Shown: positions 1 through 7,380, counted from the stretch's first letter. The stretch is DNA of 64,000 bases from Lachnospiraceae bacterium (GCA_024693845.1 JAILKJ010000081.1:1-64000), one strand, 5' to 3'. Translations and numbers: made by a program. The notes: generated from the letters alone by a model not told the origin.

Positions 1-609
1 TTTGAAGATATCGTTACGGGGATCCTGAACGAAACGATGCGGGATGATTATTCGGATTTTGAAAAAGTACTTGCCCTGTATGAATATTTTTGCAAGGAAT
101 ATACTTACGACTACGACACTTATGAGGAAATGAGTGACAGATACATAGAAGAGCTCTCGGCTTATCGTTTTTTGACCACAGACCACGGGATCTGCTCGGA
201 ATGTGCCCCTGCTTTTTCCTACCTGCTTCTTCAGGCATGTGTCGATGCTACGACGGTGGGAGGAAACTGCCCCCGAAACGGGGAAGGGCATTCCTGGTCC
301 TATGTGACCATCAACGGAAAGAATTATCACATGGATCCGACCTACGGAATGGATTCCGGCGTGTGCTTATCCTATTTCATGATGACAGATGCACAGAGGG
401 AAGAAGAGGATGGTTACAAAAAGGACGATATGTGCGTAGGATGTCATTACAAGGATGAGCATAACGGAGATCAGTATGATGCGGATGATGACTTTTTTGA
501 ACCGTTGTGGGGAGGTTATCTTAACTCCTGGGACCATGACAAAAAGCTGATCTATTATACAGACAGAAACGGTTATGATGCCGTGTTTGATTATTCGTCC
601 TTCGAGTGA
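1..609 (+). CDS. Transglutaminase-like cysteine protease-fold protein (5' end missing)
   Basis: The frame is open from the first base of the window, so the true start lies upstream. The fragment of about 202 residues carries a transglutaminase-like core: a cysteine in GICSEC (residue 65 counted from the window edge), a histidine in GHSWSYV (residue 97) and an aspartate in YHMDPTYG (residue 112), which is the Cys-His-Asp triad order of this superfamily. Bacterial members are usually secreted or surface peptidases or cell-wall-associated enzymes; the missing N-terminus would show whether this one has a signal peptide. The region after residue 120 is acidic and Tyr-rich. The exact substrate cannot be told from the sequence. 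Confidence 0.8.
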   Translation, partial: FEDIVTGILNETMRDDYSDFEKVLALYEYFCKEYTYDYDTYEEMSDRYIEELSAYRFLTTDHGICSECAPAFSYLLLQACVDATTVGGNCPRNGEGHSWSYVTINGKNYHMDPTYGMDSGVCLSYFMMTDAQREEEDGYKKDDMCVGCHYKDEHNGDQYDADDDFFEPLWGGYLNSWDHDKKLIYYTDRNGYDAVFDYSSFE

Positions 610-725
610 GGGATCTGATATGCGATCCCAAAATGGTTGTATAGTTCCTGAATATATTGCATAATATAAGTGTGTTTTGAAACAGAAAACCGGTAGTTCA
701 AAGAAGGTTGATACAGCTGAACCTG

Positions 726-760
726 GATCGTTTTTAAAACGGGAACAGAGGAATGAAAAC
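726..760 (+). repeat. 35-bp exact direct repeat, copy 1
   Basis: Bases 726-760 are identical to 2003-2037. In copy 2 the sequence is the last codons and stop of a lipoprotein gene. Here it supplies the ribosome binding region and first codons (MKT) of the SGNH esterase. The frame that encodes the lipoprotein tail hits a stop at 718-720 just upstream, so only a short remnant of that gene is present. Confidence 0.9.
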
Positions 761-1385
761 AGTACTGTGTTACGGTGATTCAAATACGTACGGTTATGTA
801 CCGGAAACCGGGATGAGATATCCCCGGGATGTGAGATACCCGGGTAGGCTTCAGATGCTCCTGGGGGAGGAATACGCGGTCATAGAAGAAGGATGCAACG
901 GCCGTACCACCATCCATGATGATCCCATTGACGGTTGGAAGAACGGCCTTGACTATCTGAAACCGTGTTTGAACTCCCATAAGCCGGTGGATATCGTAGT
1001 CATGATGCTGGGAAGTAATGATCTGAAGGAAACCTTTCACCTGACTGCGAAGCAGATCGCTGAGGGAGTGGGAGTGCTGACGGATGTCATTCAGGAATTC
1101 ACTAAAGAAAAACAGGGCTTTGTTCCGAAGATCATCCTGATATCCCCGCCCGAGATCGGCAGCGGCATAAAGATATCTCCCTTTTACGGGGCCTTTTATG
1201 AAAGGGCGATAGAGGAATCGAAGCATTTTCCGGAGCATTATAAAGAAGTGGCGGATGAAAAGGGATGTATCTTCTTTAACGCTGCGGAGTTCATTTTTCC
1301 CTCCGAAACGGACTGTCTTCATCTTACGCCGGAAGGCCACGGGATACTGGCCGGCAAACTGGCGGAGATCATAAGGAAACTGTAG
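753..1385 (+). CDS. SGNH/GDSL-type hydrolase (esterase)
   Basis: A 210-residue cytoplasmic enzyme of the SGNH hydrolase superfamily, which hydrolyses esters or acyl groups on lipids and sugars. Block I is CYGDSNTYG with the nucleophile Ser10; block III has the glycine-asparagine pair in MLGSND near residue 90; block V is DCLHLTPEGH near the C-terminus, giving the catalytic Asp and His. The length fits single-domain members such as arylesterases. There is no signal peptide. The start ATG at 753 sits in the 35-bp repeat shared with the end of the lipoprotein gene at 1611-2033, with GGAACAGAGG as a poor ribosome binding site. The physiological substrate is unknown. Confidence 0.88.
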   Translation: MKTVLCYGDSNTYGYVPETGMRYPRDVRYPGRLQMLLGEEYAVIEEGCNGRTTIHDDPIDGWKNGLDYLKPCLNSHKPVDIVVMMLGSNDLKETFHLTAKQIAEGVGVLTDVIQEFTKEKQGFVPKIILISPPEIGSGIKISPFYGAFYERAIEESKHFPEHYKEVADEKGCIFFNAAEFIFPSETDCLHLTPEGHGILAGKLAEIIRKL

Positions 1386-1416
1386 GGTTTACTGGGAATG
1401 AACACGGAGGATGACG

Positions 1417-1593
1417 ATGTTTGAGACGATGTATTATCAGGTTGAAAGTATAGACGGTGACTATGCAAACCTTAAGCGGACAGATGTGGAAACGGATGAG
1501 CCAAAGCTTGTGGCAAGAGCGCTCCTTCCCGCTGAAATACAGGAAGGAACGAAGCTTGTTTATGAGATGATGCAATATAAGATAGTGGAGTAG
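1417..1593 (+). CDS. Small conserved-looking protein, 58 aa
   Basis: A short acidic protein with no membrane segment or signal peptide. The ATG at 1411 touches the GGAGG at 1406-1410, leaving no spacing, so I prefer the in-frame ATG at 1417 with a 6-base gap. Codon use and the ribosome binding site make it a real gene. It resembles small proteins of about 60 residues that I recall from Lachnospiraceae genomes, which are sometimes wrongly labelled chorismate lyase, but I cannot assign a function. It sits between the SGNH esterase and a lipoprotein, and all three genes run in one direction with gaps of 17-31 bases, which suggests co-transcription. Confidence 0.7.
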   Translation: MFETMYYQVESIDGDYANLKRTDVETDEPKLVARALLPAEIQEGTKLVYEMMQYKIVE

Positions 1594-1610
1594 GTCAATG
1601 GGTATATGAA

Positions 1611-2033
1611 ATGAGAAAGATTCTGAGTATATTATTATGCATATTGATCCTGTCCTGCTTTTTATCCGGTTGTGGCAGCGGGAGTGGAACGGTCTATGAT
1701 GAGGATGGAAATGCGTCCATAACTTCCGAGTGGAGACTGGTGGAATTTACGGTGAACGGCAATACCACCGTGATAGCAAAGGATCCCCCGCTTGTCCGGA
1801 TCTTTACGGCACATTTGAATCCGGCATTCAGCTGCCCGGATGGCACGAACTGCACATTAAGAAACGGTAGGAAAAGCCACAGTGGAACAGTGACGAAGGA
1901 AGACGGAAAGTATATGATAACCTTTGACGATACTTCCGTGGCTATGATCGGAGAGATCTCCGGGAATGTTCTGACACTGCAGAAAGCAGGCGGAAAGCTG
2001 GAGATCGTTTTTAAAACGGGAACAGAGGAATGA
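1611..2033 (+). CDS. Small lipoprotein, 140 aa
   Basis: The N-terminus is a clear lipoprotein signal: two basic residues, a hydrophobic stretch and the lipobox LSGC, so cleavage and lipidation would occur at Cys21. The mature part of about 120 residues is rich in short beta-strand-like segments (SEWRLVEFTVNG, KYMITFDD, GKLEIVFKTG), similar to small lipocalin- or DUF5640-like lipoproteins, but I do not recognise the family with certainty. It would be anchored on the outer face of the membrane. The last 12 codons lie in the 35-bp repeat whose other copy lies at 726-760. Confidence 0.75.
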   Translation: MRKILSILLCILILSCFLSGCGSGSGTVYDEDGNASITSEWRLVEFTVNGNTTVIAKDPPLVRIFTAHLNPAFSCPDGTNCTLRNGRKSHSGTVTKEDGKYMITFDDTSVAMIGEISGNVLTLQKAGGKLEIVFKTGTEE

Positions 2034-2037
2034 AAAC
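2003..2037 (+). repeat. 35-bp exact direct repeat, copy 2
   Basis: This copy covers the final codons (ending GTEE) and stop of the lipoprotein gene plus four bases. It is identical to 726-760; similarity stops abruptly on both sides. A short unused ATGAAAACC start follows in this copy, matching the MKT start of the esterase in copy 1. Confidence 0.9.
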
Positions 2038-2049
2038 CATTGGATGCTC

Positions 2050-2898
2050 TTACGATACCAGCTGCGCCATCAGTTCTTTTTGGGATTCCTTGCAGACAAT
2101 GTAGCTGTTGATGATCGGTGTATCAAAATCGATCAAAGGGATCTCGCGAAGCTTCTTGTCTTTGATATATGCATCGGCCATATCCTTGGGAAGGAAGGTA
2201 TAATTATCCTTACCGAGAAGATAGGGCATGATCTTCATACAGTCATCGATCTCCAGTTCAAATTGATGAAAGCGGGGAAAAAGCTTTCGGATGTATTGCC
2301 CCACATCCTGGAGAGCAAAGTTGCACATCAGATAGTTTTCCTCGATGAGCTGATCACGGGTGATCCCCCGTCTGTATTTTTTATTTCCGATATCCGTCAC
2401 CAAAACAAGTTTATCCTGTTTGAAAAGCGTCGAATGATAGGACGCTTTTTTTAATGGGATATAGACAAATACCACATCCAGAAGATCCTCCTGAAGCTGC
2501 TCCAGAAGATGATTGGAAAGACCGATGGAGATCTTGAGAGAAGTTTCAGGATGCTTATCTTTGAAGGCTTTGATCTGGGGAGCCAGATGTCCCTCGTAGA
2601 TGGAATCCGCACTGCCGATCCGGATGTGTTCATCGAACCGTTGCTCAGCGCTCATCTCGGCCAGAGTGCTCTCGGTGAGGCTCAAAACTTTCTCGGCATA
2701 GATCCTGAACCGCTCTCCCTGGGTGGTGAGCTTAACGCTTCTGTTGGTACGAAGAAAAAGCCTGAGCTTCAGCTCTTTTTCCAGCTCATTGATCCGGTTT
2801 GTGACCGTGGACTGGGCCACAAAAAGCTGATTGGCGGTCTTGGTAAAACTCTTTGTGTCCGCCAGCGTGATAAAGGTTTCCAGTGTCTGAACATCCAT
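2050..2898 (-). CDS. LysR-family transcriptional regulator
   Basis: A 282-residue LysR-type regulator. The N-terminal winged helix-turn-helix is typical (MDVQTLETFITLADTKSF, then FVAQSTVTNRINELE), followed by a linker helix and a periplasmic-binding-protein-like effector domain from about residue 90. The longer frame starts at 2940, but the ATG at 2898 has AAGGAG 6 bases upstream and gives the normal LysR N-terminus. It is divergent from the Re-citrate-synthase-like gene with 131 bases between the starts, the classic arrangement for a LysR protein controlling its neighbour. In Bacillus subtilis the LysR protein CitR lies next to a citrate synthase gene in the same way. The effector is unknown; citrate or a 2-oxoacid is a reasonable guess. 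Confidence 0.9.
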   Translation of the reverse strand: MDVQTLETFITLADTKSFTKTANQLFVAQSTVTNRINELEKELKLRLFLRTNRSVKLTTQGERFRIYAEKVLSLTESTLAEMSAEQRFDEHIRIGSADSIYEGHLAPQIKAFKDKHPETSLKISIGLSNHLLEQLQEDLLDVVFVYIPLKKASYHSTLFKQDKLVLVTDIGNKKYRRGITRDQLIEENYLMCNFALQDVGQYIRKLFPRFHQFELEIDDCMKIMPYLLGKDNYTFLPKDMADAYIKDKKLREIPLIDFDTPIINSYIVCKESQKELMAQLVS

Positions 2899-2950
2899 GC
2901 CCGTCTCCTTATTATCGAGAAAATGAATTAATACTATCATTTTTATTCAC

Positions 2951-2980
2951 TTTACACATAATACTATATATGGTTATACT
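2951..2980 (+). promoter_or_regulatory. Promoter for the Re-citrate-synthase-like gene
   Basis: TTTACA at 2951-2956 and TATACT at 2975-2980 with an 18-base spacer, about 50 bases before the start codon at 3030. The spacer is AT-rich and lies in the LysR/target divergent region. Confidence 0.6.
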
Positions 2981-3029
2981 TGTAAATGATTTTCGGGACA
3001 AAGGATCCCGGCAGGAAAGGAGCTTTCAG

Positions 3030-4394
3030 ATGGGCGAGATCATTCTCAGCAACAAAACCTACAAGTTGGAACAGGACCCTTATATGTATCAGCTTCAGGA
3101 CACACCGAATCCCGAACTGTTCCGGGAAATGTTTCCTTACACCGAGACGCCGAAGATCGCGTTTAACTACAGGCGTGTTCCCGAAAATATGCCGGAGGAC
3201 ATTTTTATCACGGATACTTCCTTCCGGGACGGACAGCAGTCCAGAACGCCCTATACGACGGAGCAGATGGTTCATATCTACAAGCTGCTTCATAAACTGG
3301 GCGGCCCTAACGGGATGATCCGTCAGACGGAGTTCTTTGTCTATTCGGAAAAGGACAGACGGGCGCTGGAAAAATGCATGGAGCTGGGTTACAGATTCCC
3401 GGAGATCACCACCTGGATCAGAGCTTCCAAAAAGGATTTTGAACTGGTCAGATCCATCGGGATCAAAGAGACCGGTATCCTGGTCAGCTGCTCGGATTAT
3501 CATATTTTTCATAAGATGGGTCTGACCCGTCAGCAGGCACTGGATAAGTATCTGGGCATCGTTTCGGATTGTATCGAGGCGGGACTTCGTCCCAGATGCC
3601 ACTTTGAGGATATTACCCGCGCCGATTTCTACGGCTTTGTGGTACCTTTTGCCACCAGGCTGATGGAGCTGTCCAAGGACAGCGGTGTGCCGGTGAAGAT
3701 CCGTGCCTGCGATACGATGGGCTACGGTGTTCCCTATCCGGGAGCCGCTCTGCCCCGCAGCGTGTCCGGTATCATCTACGGTCTGCAGCATCATGCGGAT
3801 GTGCCTTCCGAAATGCTGGAATGGCATGGCCACAATGATTTTTACAAAGGAGTGGTCAATGCGACCACGGCCTGGATGTACGGTGCCAGTGCCGTTAACT
3901 GTTCCCTGCTGGGGATCGGCGAGCGGACGGGTAATGTGCCGCTGGAGGCAATGGTCTTTGAATATGCATCTCTTCGCGGAACCCTGAACGGGATGGACAC
4001 CCGGGTGATCACCGAGATCGCCGAATATATCAGCAGAGAGACCAATTATAATATTCCGCCCATGACGCCCTTTGTGGGAAGCAATTTCAACCTGACAAGA
4101 GCGGGGATCCATGCGGACGGCATGATGAAAAATCCTGAGATCTATAACATCTTTGATACGGGAGCACTGCTCAACCGTCCTCCCAGGGTATCCATCACCA
4201 ATACCAGCGGTGTGGCCGGCGTGGCTTTCTGGGTGAACGAATACAGAAAGATGCACGGGGAAGAGGAGCTGCAAAAGAGTGATGAGAGGATCGCCAGGAT
4301 CCATGAGTGGGTGATGTCGGAATATGACGCAGGGCGCGTCACCATGATCACGGATGCGGAGATGGAAGAGCAGTACAAGGCACTTTGCGGCTGA
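3030..4394 (+). CDS. Re-citrate synthase / 2-isopropylmalate synthase family enzyme
   Basis: A 454-residue DRE-TIM (HMGL-like) acyltransferase. It has the family signature ITDTSFRDGQQ near residue 65, the metal-binding HGHND motif (EWHGHNDFY near 270), and NCSLLGIGERTGN. The pattern RQTEFFVYSEKD, GVPYPGAALPRS and GIHADG agrees with what I remember of the Clostridium kluyveri type Re-citrate synthase group, which makes citrate from oxaloacetate and acetyl-CoA with opposite stereochemistry to the normal enzyme. True 2-isopropylmalate synthases are usually longer and carry a C-terminal leucine-binding regulatory domain, which is absent here. AAAGGAG at 3016-3022 fixes the start at 3030. The gene stands alone opposite a LysR regulator. 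I am sure of the superfamily, less so of the substrate. Confidence 0.8.
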   Translation: MGEIILSNKTYKLEQDPYMYQLQDTPNPELFREMFPYTETPKIAFNYRRVPENMPEDIFITDTSFRDGQQSRTPYTTEQMVHIYKLLHKLGGPNGMIRQTEFFVYSEKDRRALEKCMELGYRFPEITTWIRASKKDFELVRSIGIKETGILVSCSDYHIFHKMGLTRQQALDKYLGIVSDCIEAGLRPRCHFEDITRADFYGFVVPFATRLMELSKDSGVPVKIRACDTMGYGVPYPGAALPRSVSGIIYGLQHHADVPSEMLEWHGHNDFYKGVVNATTAWMYGASAVNCSLLGIGERTGNVPLEAMVFEYASLRGTLNGMDTRVITEIAEYISRETNYNIPPMTPFVGSNFNLTRAGIHADGMMKNPEIYNIFDTGALLNRPPRVSITNTSGVAGVAFWVNEYRKMHGEEELQKSDERIARIHEWVMSEYDAGRVTMITDAEMEEQYKALCG

Positions 4395-4446
4395 GAAAAA
4401 CAGCAGGTTGACTCTTTTGAGGTAAGGTGCTAATATGAGGAATGAC

Positions 4447-4472
4447 AGGGGAAGACACCCATAATAAAAAAC
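4447..4472 (+). repeat. Decayed copy of a translation start region
   Basis: Bases 4447-4472 match 4503-4528 at 23 of 26 positions. The downstream copy holds the GGGGGAG ribosome binding site and the ATG of the next gene; here the ATG has become ATA. It looks like a 56-bp tandem duplication of the initiation region that later decayed. Confidence 0.75.
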
Positions 4473-4516
4473 GAAGGTCACTACAATTTTATATTGGTTG
4501 CAAGGGGGAGACACCC

Positions 4517-5497
4517 ATGACAAAAAACATCATTGTAACAGACTTAAACGGTAATATCACAGGTACTACCTACCCGAAACGGGCAAGGGGTCTCATAAAA
4601 AGCGGACGTGCGATCGAAAAAGACGAGCATACTATTCAGCTGGTCTCTTCGGTCTATACGGACGCTTTTTCTTATGACAAGTCTTCGGACAAGGAGGAAA
4701 CAAGAATGGCAAATATCATAGATTTTAAAGCAAGAGGTTTCAAGCTTTCACCGGAGTGCGAAAGCAATCGGGGCACCAGACTGATCGTCACCGAGAATGA
4801 CGAGAATGTGGAATGCTTCGAGATCGGCGAGGACGGCATGACCACGGAGATCACCAGAAAGGTAGATCTTCAGAAGGATCAGGATTATGTATTCCGGTTC
4901 ACCATCAAGAGCCGTTTCGTAAAAGGTGAAAGCGCACAGAGCATGGTCAACATCTACTTCGATGAGAAGGGTGATGGTTATACCTATCCTCTGGATCGGG
5001 CTGACAAGAACCGTTTCAAACCCATCATCTGCAAAAAGACCGATGACGGGCTTCTGAGAGTTTTCGAGCTTCCCTTTAACAGCGGCGATTCCGAAAACTG
5101 CACCATCGATATCAGTGTGAATGACATGACCGCATGGCTCTATCCCGCGAAGGAAGAAGCTGCGTACGATGCCCTTGCGGATATCGATTACGATCAGTGG
5201 AGACAGGATGAGATCCATCGCGTAGCCAAGTATATCAGTGATATCAGCGGCTCCATCGGTGAGACCCTTGGCGAAACGCTGAACGGATTCGGTGAATTCG
5301 TGGGCAAGGCCGGTGACAAGATCTCGAAGGCTGTATCCGATGTGATCAACCGCCCTGCTTCCGCAGGCGGAGCCGAGACAGAAGGTGCGGAAACGGAACA
5401 GGCAGAAACGGCTGCAGCTGATGAGGCCGCTCAGGCACAGGCAGCTCCCGCAGCAGACACAACCCCTGAAGCGCCGGCTGAGGATAAGGCTGAGTAA
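4517..5497 (+). CDS. Unknown protein with N-terminal PKRARGL-type module and amphipathic tail
   Basis: A 326-residue protein with three parts. Residues 1-45 form a small basic module (DLNGNITGTTYPKRARGL, then KSGRA and HTIQL) that resembles the N-terminal RRXRR/PLMP-like strand-helix-strand element known from some nuclease families and seen as a stand-alone N-terminus in Lachnospiraceae proteins. Residues about 64-215 look like a beta-rich domain of unknown type. Residues 230-280 contain glycine-spaced amphipathic helices (GETLGETLNGFGEF), and the tail is Ala/Glu/Pro-rich. GGGGGAG precedes the ATG at 4517. A second strong site, GGAGG at 4693-4697 with ATG at 4706, lies in frame and would yield a 263-residue form starting MANIIDF. 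No signal peptide is present. Function unknown. Confidence 0.75.
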   Translation: MTKNIIVTDLNGNITGTTYPKRARGLIKSGRAIEKDEHTIQLVSSVYTDAFSYDKSSDKEETRMANIIDFKARGFKLSPECESNRGTRLIVTENDENVECFEIGEDGMTTEITRKVDLQKDQDYVFRFTIKSRFVKGESAQSMVNIYFDEKGDGYTYPLDRADKNRFKPIICKKTDDGLLRVFELPFNSGDSENCTIDISVNDMTAWLYPAKEEAAYDALADIDYDQWRQDEIHRVAKYISDISGSIGETLGETLNGFGEFVGKAGDKISKAVSDVINRPASAGGAETEGAETEQAETAAADEAAQAQAAPAADTTPEAPAEDKAE

Positions 5498-5531
5498 ACC
5501 GCTGCAGCTGAAAGTTAGCAATAGGTAACAA

Positions 5532-5563
5532 AAGAGGTACGATCCGGAAGGATCGTACCTCTT
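5532..5563. terminator. Bidirectional hairpin between convergent genes
   Basis: A perfect 14-bp stem (5532-5545 with 5550-5563) closed by a GGAA tetraloop. It lies between two genes that converge, at 5497 on the plus strand and 5590 on the minus strand. T-runs are short on both sides (TTTTG on the minus side). Confidence 0.8.
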
Positions 5564-5589
5564 ATATTATGCGTTTATTTCTTTTCTGT

Positions 5590-6360
5590 TTACTGATATT
5601 TGGCAGCAGCTGCAAAATAGGCGATGGTCTGGATCAGCCACAATGCGGTAACAAGGATCATGGCAAACAATCCGGCGCCCGTAGCCGAGGAAACCACAAA
5701 GGCAAGAAGCCATGCGAAGCAGTACACTGTGCTCATAAGCTTATAGACATCGTAAGAGGATCTGTAAATGGTCATCCGTTCCGCTTCATCGCAGCTCTCG
5801 ATCCATTCCTTCTGGAATTTAAAATCCAGAATATTACCTTTCTTTTCCGGGTTCAGCTTCTTTTCCAGAGCGATCACTTTTCCCTGCAGGAGCATTTCCC
5901 AGACAAAGCTGAGGATGAAGGTCAGAAAGGCGATGCCGATACCGATGTTTTCCATCGTAGGCCCCTTCGTGAATTTAGTATCGATGGCAAAGGCTACGCC
6001 GAAAAAGAGGTAGTTTAAGATCATCATTACGGAAGGGATGATCAAAGGAGTGCTCAGTTTTTCTTCCAGTCGGGCGATCACTTCCTCATCCTCGCCATCC
6101 CAGGAATCTGCGGTTTTCCTGCAGCCGGCATACAGGCTAAAGCCGGTGATACAAAAGATGCAGTTCAGAAGCAGTGCCGCATAAGGCATAACCCGGATCG
6201 CGGCGTCGCAAAGCGTATCGAACCGGTCTGTGATGCTCTGTGATGAGAACAGCCGCATGGCAATGCCTCCCACGAAGAATCCGATGATGATACTGATCAA
6301 TACGACCACGATAAAAATGATCGTAATAGTGCGGTTACTTTTTTCAGTTGTTTTTTTCAT
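5590..6360 (-). CDS. DUF3169-like membrane protein
   Basis: A 256-residue integral membrane protein. Hydrophobic segments are visible near residues 10-35, 55-75, 105-125, 135-155 and two at the C-terminus (FAWLLAFVVSS and FAMILVTALWLIQTIAYF), with a charged loop containing KLNPEKKGNILDFKFQKEW. This agrees with the DUF3169 family, whose genes usually stand next to small XRE regulators, as here. The start at 6360 has GAGGAGG 6 bases upstream. It overlaps the end of the XRE gene by 17 bases, so translation is probably coupled. Role unknown; the family is often suspected of stress or antimicrobial response. Confidence 0.75.
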   Translation of the reverse strand: MKKTTEKSNRTITIIFIVVVLISIIIGFFVGGIAMRLFSSQSITDRFDTLCDAAIRVMPYAALLLNCIFCITGFSLYAGCRKTADSWDGEDEEVIARLEEKLSTPLIIPSVMMILNYLFFGVAFAIDTKFTKGPTMENIGIGIAFLTFILSFVWEMLLQGKVIALEKKLNPEKKGNILDFKFQKEWIESCDEAERMTIYRSSYDVYKLMSTVYCFAWLLAFVVSSATGAGLFAMILVTALWLIQTIAYFAAAAKYQ

Positions 6361-6565
6361 TTTCGTCCTCCTCATAATCAAAGACGTCCTCCACGGTGAC
6401 GCCACAGGTTTTGGCGATCTTAAGGGCCAGTGTGACAGAGGGAGAGTAATCTCCCCGCTCGATCTGACTGATGGTCTGCCGGCTGGTTCCCACCAGTGCT
6501 CCCATTTCCTGCTGGTTAACGCCGAGGCGTGCCCGCATTTCCTTCAAATGATTGTGTAATGGCAT
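6344..6565 (-). CDS. Small XRE-family (Cro/C1-type) regulator
   Basis: A 73-residue protein made almost entirely of one helix-turn-helix domain: HNHLKEMRARLGVNQQEMGALV, then GTSRQTISQIERG as the recognition region. It belongs to the group annotated as helix-turn-helix transcriptional regulators related to YozG/PlcR-like small repressors. AGGAGG, 6 bases before the ATG, lies inside the last codons of the upstream gene, whose TAG ends 3 bases before this start, so the two are translationally coupled. It is the best candidate to bind the TGACAA repeats at 7257-7360 that control its own operon, but the sequence does not prove this. Confidence 0.9.
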   Translation of the reverse strand: MPLHNHLKEMRARLGVNQQEMGALVGTSRQTISQIERGDYSPSVTLALKIAKTCGVTVEDVFDYEEDENEKNN

Positions 6566-6568
6566 ATG

Positions 6569-7216
6569 CTACCTCCTGTCCCTGTCTGTTTTGGCCCGGG
6601 CCGTGGTCATTCCGAAGCAGGAAGAAAAGCACACGCCGAAGCAGATCCCCAGAGCAACGCTTTTGAAGACCGTTCCCCACAGGCAGGCCATACCGACGAA
6701 GATGAGAAGGTTATAGATCACCTGGCTCATGCCCTTAATGCCTTCCTTTACAAAGATCCTTGTGTCCTCGAAATAGGCTTCCTTTGCCTGGCCTGCACCC
6801 ACAAGATCTTCAAGATGGGAGAGCACTATTTCATCGAAAAACTCTTCGTCCTCTTTGTATTCCGGCAGGATGAATTTGTCGGTAAGCTCATAGGTATCGG
6901 GAGAGTTGGCAAAGAGCGCCTCCAGTCCCTTTTTCTGTTCCGGCTCACCTGCAATGCGCCTAAGGATCGCTATGGCGATGAGCTCCTTCTTCTTTGCCAC
7001 CTTTTTGTACATGGCGTATACGATGCCCGCGTCATGATAGGTCTTCTTTCCGTTGCTGTCCACAAAGGGCGTCAGCACTTCCTGCATTTTGGCCATGAGC
7101 TCTTCCTTCGGTAAAAGAGCCTCGAAGCTGTCAAAGTTTTCTCTCTTTAAAACATACTTGGAGATCTGGGTAAAGCTGCATCCTTTTCCTTTTCTATCGG
7201 TCTTGTTATCTGCCAT
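6569..7216 (-). CDS. Unknown protein with two C-terminal hydrophobic segments
   Basis: A 215-residue protein and the first gene of the leftward operon. Residues 1-150 are charged and predicted soluble (KELIAIAILRRIAGEP, LPEYKEDEEFFDEIV). The C-terminus has a hydrophobic stretch (VIYNLLIFVGMACLWGTVF) followed by a glycine/cysteine-rich one (ALGICFGVCFSSCFGM), so it is likely a membrane-anchored protein facing the cytoplasm. The ATG at 7216 with GGAGG 8 bases upstream is chosen over the earlier ATG at 7237, which has no ribosome binding site. It is co-transcribed with the XRE regulator and DUF3169 protein. I do not recognise the family. Confidence 0.7.
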   Translation of the reverse strand: MADNKTDRKGKGCSFTQISKYVLKRENFDSFEALLPKEELMAKMQEVLTPFVDSNGKKTYHDAGIVYAMYKKVAKKKELIAIAILRRIAGEPEQKKGLEALFANSPDTYELTDKFILPEYKEDEEFFDEIVLSHLEDLVGAGQAKEAYFEDTRIFVKEGIKGMSQVIYNLLIFVGMACLWGTVFKSVALGICFGVCFSSCFGMTTARAKTDRDRR

Positions 7217-7256
7217 TTTCTCTTCCTCCTGAATCACTTTCTTATATTGTTATATA

Positions 7257-7360
7257 TGACAAGGTTTCATTTCACTCTGACAACAATCGATTTCATTTTG
7301 ACAAGTATCGTTGTCATTCCTCTGTGATGCCAATATTATCACTGACAAGAATACTTGTCA
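7257..7360. promoter_or_regulatory. Array of four TGACAA-N6-half-site operator-like repeats
   Basis: Four 18-bp sites begin with TGACAA: 7257-7274, 7278-7295, 7299-7316 and 7343-7360. The last two are full dyads, TGACAA-N6-TTGTCA. The first two have the degenerate right half ATTTCA at the same spacing. The first three start exactly 21 bp apart and the fourth 44 bp further on, close to two and four helical turns, so they lie on one face of the DNA. They fill the region between the leftward XRE operon and the rightward methyltransferase and overlap the upstream edge of the latter's promoter. This is what a cooperative repressor or activator site array looks like. Confidence 0.85.
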
Positions 7361-7371
7361 ATACTTTTTTG

Positions 7372-7380
7372 TGATATAAT
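7372..7380 (+). promoter_or_regulatory. Extended -10 promoter of the methyltransferase gene
   Basis: TGATATAAT at 7372-7380 is a consensus extended -10 element, 33 bases before the ATG at 7414. No good -35 is visible; that position is taken by the right half of the fourth TGACAA/TTGTCA dyad, so the bound regulator would touch RNA polymerase. Confidence 0.65.

Noticed and set aside
2032-2106. A short frame starting ATGAAAACC behind the lipoprotein, like the esterase start
   Set aside because: It stops after about 24 codons, resembles no protein and runs into the 3' end of the LysR gene; it is only a by-product of the 35-bp repeat.
5569-6018. A 149-codon plus-strand frame opposite the DUF3169 gene
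   Set aside because: It is opposite a gene with clear membrane segments and coupled translation, and it has no ribosome binding site.
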